Shown here: in pieces, positions 61,165 through 64,000 of the stretch
How the letters are laid out: every line of letters begins with the position of its first letter
How positions within the stretch are numbered: the first letter of the stretch is position 1
From: Flavobacterium branchiicola
GTDB lineage: Bacteria; Bacteroidota; Bacteroidia; Flavobacteriales; Flavobacteriaceae
Assembly: GCF_018383905.1 (NCBI RefSeq)
Contig: NZ_JAGYWA010000002.1
Span: 124,001-188,000, forward strand
Direction: 5' to 3'
DNA length: 64,000 nt
The notes under the pieces: generated by a model
Database searches by the model: none
Told to the model about the DNA's origin: nothing
The model's input: only the letters and a program-made list of their open reading frames with translations
Made by a program: the position numbers and the translations under genes

Positions 61165-61268
61165 TGTCATTTCGACTGAAAGGAGAAATCGCACTAGAAG
61201 CTCGACAAAGATTGGCGATTCTGTTTGCGGAATTCCTGGTGCGATTTCTCCTTTCAGTCGAAATGACA
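61165..61268. repeat. 104-base palindromic repeat, copy 2
   Basis: It has 29-base perfectly complementary ends (61165-61193 and 61240-61268; left end begins TGTCATTTCGACTGAAAGG). The body is nearly identical to copy 1 at 60441-60544 and in the same orientation. It looks like a MITE- or REP-type element. Confidence 0.85.
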
Positions 61269-61324
61269 AACGAAGTGGTTAAAACTCTTAGCGAACCTCT
61301 GCGCAATTCTCTGCGGAATAAACC

Positions 61325-61834
61325 CTAAACCAGCTTCTTCTCAAAATATATAAACTCCAAAGGTTCTTCTGAAACCGTAACATGAACACCGCTTTCAGGA
61401 AAAGCTTCTCTTTTACCGGTATCTGCATAACCGTGACGTTTGTACCAGGCAATAAGTTCCTCGCGAACAGAAATAACCGTCATAATAATACTATTTAAGC
61501 CTAAAGATTTAGCATGATTTTCGGCTTCAGCCAAAAGCTTTTTTCCGATTCCACTATTTTGAAGTTCGGGCGAAACGGTAAGCATTCCTAAATATAATTG
61601 ATGTCCTTTCTCCACCAATAAAACCGAACCAATAATTTTATCATTTTCTGTAAATTTCAGAATTGTATTTTTTGGATCTAGGAAGATTTCGGTCATTTCC
61701 TGTTCGTCAGTTCTTTTTCCTTCCAGTAAATGTGCTTCGGTTGTCCAGCCTTTTTTTGAGGTTTCGCCTCTGTAAGCCGAGTTGATTAAAGTGGTTAATG
61801 CCGGAATATCTTCGAGTAATGCTTTTGTAATCAT
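61325..61834 (-). CDS. GNAT family N-acetyltransferase
   Basis: A 169-residue GCN5-related acetyltransferase (MITKALLEDIPALTTLINSAYRG start, then YLGMLTVSPELQNSGIGKKLLAEAENHAKSLG with the acetyl-CoA loop Q-x-x-G-I-G-K, ending with an ELIAWYKRHGYADTG segment). The ATG at 61834 is preferred. A longer frame to 61915 runs into the inverted-repeat element at 61884-62021 and adds residues unlike the family. Substrate unknown. Confidence 0.88.
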   Translation of the reverse strand: MITKALLEDIPALTTLINSAYRGETSKKGWTTEAHLLEGKRTDEQEMTEIFLDPKNTILKFTENDKIIGSVLLVEKGHQLYLGMLTVSPELQNSGIGKKLLAEAENHAKSLGLNSIIMTVISVREELIAWYKRHGYADTGKREAFPESGVHVTVSEEPLEFIYFEKKLV

Positions 61835-61883
61835 GTTATTTATAAAATGTTTTGAATTGTTTCTTGCTTTAGCCAAGAATATT

Positions 61884-62021
61884 TGAATTGCCTCCAGCTT
61901 TAGCTGGAGAAACAAAATTACATCAGAAAATTGGCTTTAGCCTAATCTTTTATATTTTTTGGCTAAAGCCGAATTTATGCTGTAAAAATAAAACCTTCAG
62001 CTAAAGCTGGAGGCAATTGAA
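61884..62021. repeat. Inverted-repeat element (CCAGCTTTAGCTGG type)
   Basis: Outer arms of 27 bases (61884-61910 and 61995-62021) pair at about 25 positions and contain GCCTCCAGCTTTAGCTG. Inner arms (about 61931-61942 and 61961-61970) contain GGCTTTAGCC and GGCTAAAGCC. It separates the GNAT and methyltransferase-like genes and creates a false N-terminal extension of the GNAT frame. Confidence 0.8.
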
Positions 62022-62092
62022 ATTTTAATTTATGTACGTAAATATTTAAATAAAATTCTTCAAATTTGTATAAAACCAAAAAGCAAAAAAGT

Positions 62093-62863
62093 ATGAGCCG
62101 AATACACCTGTTTGAATTTGAAGATCAGCAATGGCTTCCGGAATTTATTAGAAATTATATAACTGATTTTCTGCAGTTTTTGGCTAATAAAACGGCAATG
62201 TACAAAGGCATAGTTCCGGTAATTCAAAAAGGATTAAAAGAAAGCCAAACCAATCAAATTATTGATCTCGCTTCGGGTGGCGGCGGCGGACTTATCTGGC
62301 TCGACACTGAATTGAGAAAAGACAATCCCGATTTAAAAATTCTCCTCACGGATTATTTTCCAAATATTCCAGCATTCGAACATACACAAAAACAAGCCGA
62401 CAATTTCGATTTTGTAAAAACTTCAATCGATGCCAGAAACGTGCCCGAAAACCTAAAAGGGCTTCGAACGCAGTTTTTATCCTTTCATCATTTTAAACCA
62501 AAAGATGCCCAGCAGATTCTGCAAAATGCAATTGATACCAACAGTTCTATTGCGATTTTTGAAGGGCAGGAGAGAAGTTTTCAGAGTATTACGGCAATGA
62601 TCTTTTCGCCAATTAGTGTTTTAGTTTCAACACCTTTTATAAGACCGTTTCATATTGGCAGAATTATTTTTACGTATCTTATTCCGATTGTGCCCATTTT
62701 GATTCTCTGGGACGGCGTTGTTTCTTCTTTAAGAACCTATTCTGTTGACGAAATGAATGCTTTGGTTTCTAATTTAAACAATAAAGAAAACTTTAATTGG
62801 GAAATAAAGAAAGTAAAGTCCGGACCTACAAAGATTTTGTATTTGTTGGGAACGAGGAAGTAA
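62093..62863 (+). CDS. Methyltransferase-like protein with a membrane segment
   Basis: A 256-residue protein from the ATG at 62093 (MSRIHLFEFEDQQWLPEFIR); a TTG frame from 62066 is less likely. The N-terminal half has a SAM-binding-type motif IIDLASGGGGGL followed by LLTDYFPN, as in class I methyltransferases. After about residue 165 there is a hydrophobic stretch (IIFTYLIPIVPILILWDG) that may be a membrane anchor or buried core. Catalytic activity not shown. Confidence 0.65.
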   Translation: MSRIHLFEFEDQQWLPEFIRNYITDFLQFLANKTAMYKGIVPVIQKGLKESQTNQIIDLASGGGGGLIWLDTELRKDNPDLKILLTDYFPNIPAFEHTQKQADNFDFVKTSIDARNVPENLKGLRTQFLSFHHFKPKDAQQILQNAIDTNSSIAIFEGQERSFQSITAMIFSPISVLVSTPFIRPFHIGRIIFTYLIPIVPILILWDGVVSSLRTYSVDEMNALVSNLNNKENFNWEIKKVKSGPTKILYLLGTRK

Positions 62864-62877
62864 GGCTTTGTAAATTA

Positions 62878-63049
62878 GAACGCGGATTAAACGGATTTGC
62901 TTTCGCAAAAACGCTGATTAACACGGATTTTTTTTAAATCAGTATTAATCCGTCCCCAGAGTTATCGGAAGCGGATTTATACGGTTTATGTATTTTAAAA
63001 TCCGTTTCAATCCGCGTCTTCGTGATAACGAATCCGTATAATCCGCGTC
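62878..63049. repeat. Inverted-repeat element (GCGGATTAAACGG type)
   Basis: The left end (62880-62896, ACGCGGATTAAACGGAT) is nearly complementary to the right end (63031-63049, AATCCGTATAATCCGCGTC), and similar ATCCG units recur in between. It fills the space between the methyltransferase-like gene and the XRE gene. Confidence 0.65.
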
Positions 63050-63152
63050 CCAAACATATGTTTTTTAAGAATTGTAAATAGTATCTTACAAATGGAAGCT
63101 TGTTTTTTACCCAAATCTATTTTCGTTTAAGAATTTTAAATATCTTTGAATT

Positions 63153-63545
63153 ATGAGTACAGCAATAAAACCAAAACATATCGGCAGAAATATAAGCCGT
63201 ATCAGAGAGCTTAAAGATATGAAGCAGGAAGCACTTGCACTTGCTTTAGGAATAACCCAGCAGACTATTTCGAATATTGAAAACAGCGAAACTGTAGACG
63301 AAGAAAGACTTTCAGAAATTGCAAAAGCTCTTGAAGTTTCTGTTGAAGCCATTAAAAACTTTTCAGATGAAGGCGTTATTAATTACTTTAATAGTTTTCA
63401 TGATAATGTTGTTACAACAGGAAGTATTTTTGCAACAAATTGTACTTTTAGTCCTTTAGATAAAGTAGTTGAACTTTATGAACGTTTGGTGCAAGCTGAA
63501 AAAGATAAGGTGGAGTATTTGGAGAAATTATTGAACGGGAAATAA
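63153..63545 (+). CDS. XRE family helix-turn-helix transcriptional regulator
   Basis: A 130-residue protein with an N-terminal HTH_3 domain (about 8-65: GRNISRIRELKDMKQEALAL, GITQQTISNIENSE) and a C-terminal helix (about 100-128, LYERLVQAEKDKVEYLEKLL) likely used for dimerisation. Such small regulators are common in Bacteroidetes; target unknown. Transcription ends at the convergent terminator at 63574-63601. Confidence 0.85.
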   Translation: MSTAIKPKHIGRNISRIRELKDMKQEALALALGITQQTISNIENSETVDEERLSEIAKALEVSVEAIKNFSDEGVINYFNSFHDNVVTTGSIFATNCTFSPLDKVVELYERLVQAEKDKVEYLEKLLNGK

Positions 63546-63573
63546 TCCTTTTTGAAGATATATTAAATTGAGA

Positions 63574-63601
63574 AGAGACCTTTTATGAGGTCTCTTTTTT
63601 T
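63574..63601. terminator. Rho-independent terminator between converging genes
   Basis: The stem AGAGACC/GGTCTCT has an eight-base loop and seven T follow on the plus strand. It ends the XRE transcript. Confidence 0.75.
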
Positions 63602-63606
63602 GTCCT

Positions 63607-63999
63607 TTACTTTATTTTAGATTTTCCCTTTAGATGTTCTTTGATGTCAATTACGCTATATTCGCTAACCATTATTGTTGCATATTTTAAAAAATCTTTA
63701 GCAATAACTATTGTTGTTTTGTTTCTTTTTTGAACATAATTATTGGCAGCATCACTTCTAGTCTGTACAGAAATTTCTTCAGGAATTTTTTGATTAAGAT
63801 CATAATCCCAGACTTTTTCTATAAAAATATTTTGTGATCCAATCTTTTTAAATCCTGAAAATGGAGCTGAAATAGTTTCGTCATACTGAGAAGAATAATC
63901 TCTTTCGTAATCAGTAGTTGTATAATTCCCATTTTTGCTAACAGAAATAGTATCAATAATCATATTTAATTTTATTGGATCTTTCAATTCATTTTCAAA
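63607..63999 (-). CDS. Protein of unknown function, 5' part beyond window
   Basis: The frame is open to the right edge of the window, so only the last 130 or so residues are seen; a TTG at 63987 is not the real start. The visible part (KLNMIIDTISVSKNGNYTTT, then EKVWDYDLNQKIPEEISVQT and KTTIVIAKDFLKYATIMVSE) is polar and beta-rich with no recognised motif. Confidence 0.5.
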   Translation of the reverse strand, partial: FENELKDPIKLNMIIDTISVSKNGNYTTTDYERDYSSQYDETISAPFSGFKKIGSQNIFIEKVWDYDLNQKIPEEISVQTRSDAANNYVQKRNKTTIVIAKDFLKYATIMVSEYSVIDIKEHLKGKSKIK

Positions 64000-64000
64000 T

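Noticed and set aside
61835..61915. N-terminal extension of the GNAT protein by 27 residues
   Set aside because: The extension reads through the inverted-repeat element and is unlike GNAT N termini; the ATG at 61834 gives a normal start.

Overview
The window looks like a Flavobacterium chromosome (Bacteroidota). It is AT-rich. Promoters fit the Bacteroidetes pattern TAnnTTTG, with an upstream TTTG where no activator is expected. It carries a fused ccoN-ccoO gene, SprB-type repeats, a type IX secretion (T9SS) sorting domain, a TANFOR-type giant protein, and many intergenic inverted-repeat elements. I saw no tRNA, rRNA, CRISPR array, insertion sequence or prophage.

Layout. (1) 1-9.1 kb, plus strand: the 3' part of ccoI, then ccoS-ccoNO-ccoQ-ccoP-ccoG-ccoH and a TauE/SafE (UreH-like) membrane gene. 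This encodes and matures a cbb3-type cytochrome oxidase. hemN (oxygen-independent haem synthesis) converges from the other strand. Both ccoS and hemN have an FNR/CRP-type palindrome 21-22 nt upstream of an identical -10 element, which suggests one low-oxygen regulon. (2) 9.2-20.7 kb: housekeeping genes, namely DoxX, acyl-CoA carboxylase beta, LpxD, MsrB, RF2 with its programmed frameshift, threonine aldolase, YbaB, an S9 oligopeptidase and a cysteine-synthase family enzyme. (3) 21-23.5 kb: two tandem secreted LamG proteins and a small lipoprotein.

(4) 23.8-50.6 kb is the most interesting region. Eleven minus-strand genes are closely spaced and probably form one operon. In transcription order they encode: a 1630-aa secreted beta-rich protein (TTG start); a six-FnIII protein; three related secreted proteins each ending in one SprB-like unit; a roughly 1620-aa protein of about 16 SprB-like repeats with a T9SS sorting domain; an outer-membrane barrel with a helical tail; a giant TANFOR/FnIII/metalloprotease/TNT-like polymorphic toxin; a probable immunity protein; a second, orphan toxin with its own signal peptide; and a second probable immunity protein. 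I infer a surface-assembled toxin-delivery locus with an add-on toxin cassette.

(5) 50.7-64 kb: a 25-residue membrane peptide, YebC, an S41 protease, GcvT, NnrD, a HipA-like kinase with DUF3037, a pectate lyase divergent from a Crp-family regulator, a HutD-like protein, a GNAT, a methyltransferase-like protein, an XRE regulator and a truncated gene at the edge. Intergenic spaces here are filled by at least six families of inverted-repeat elements.
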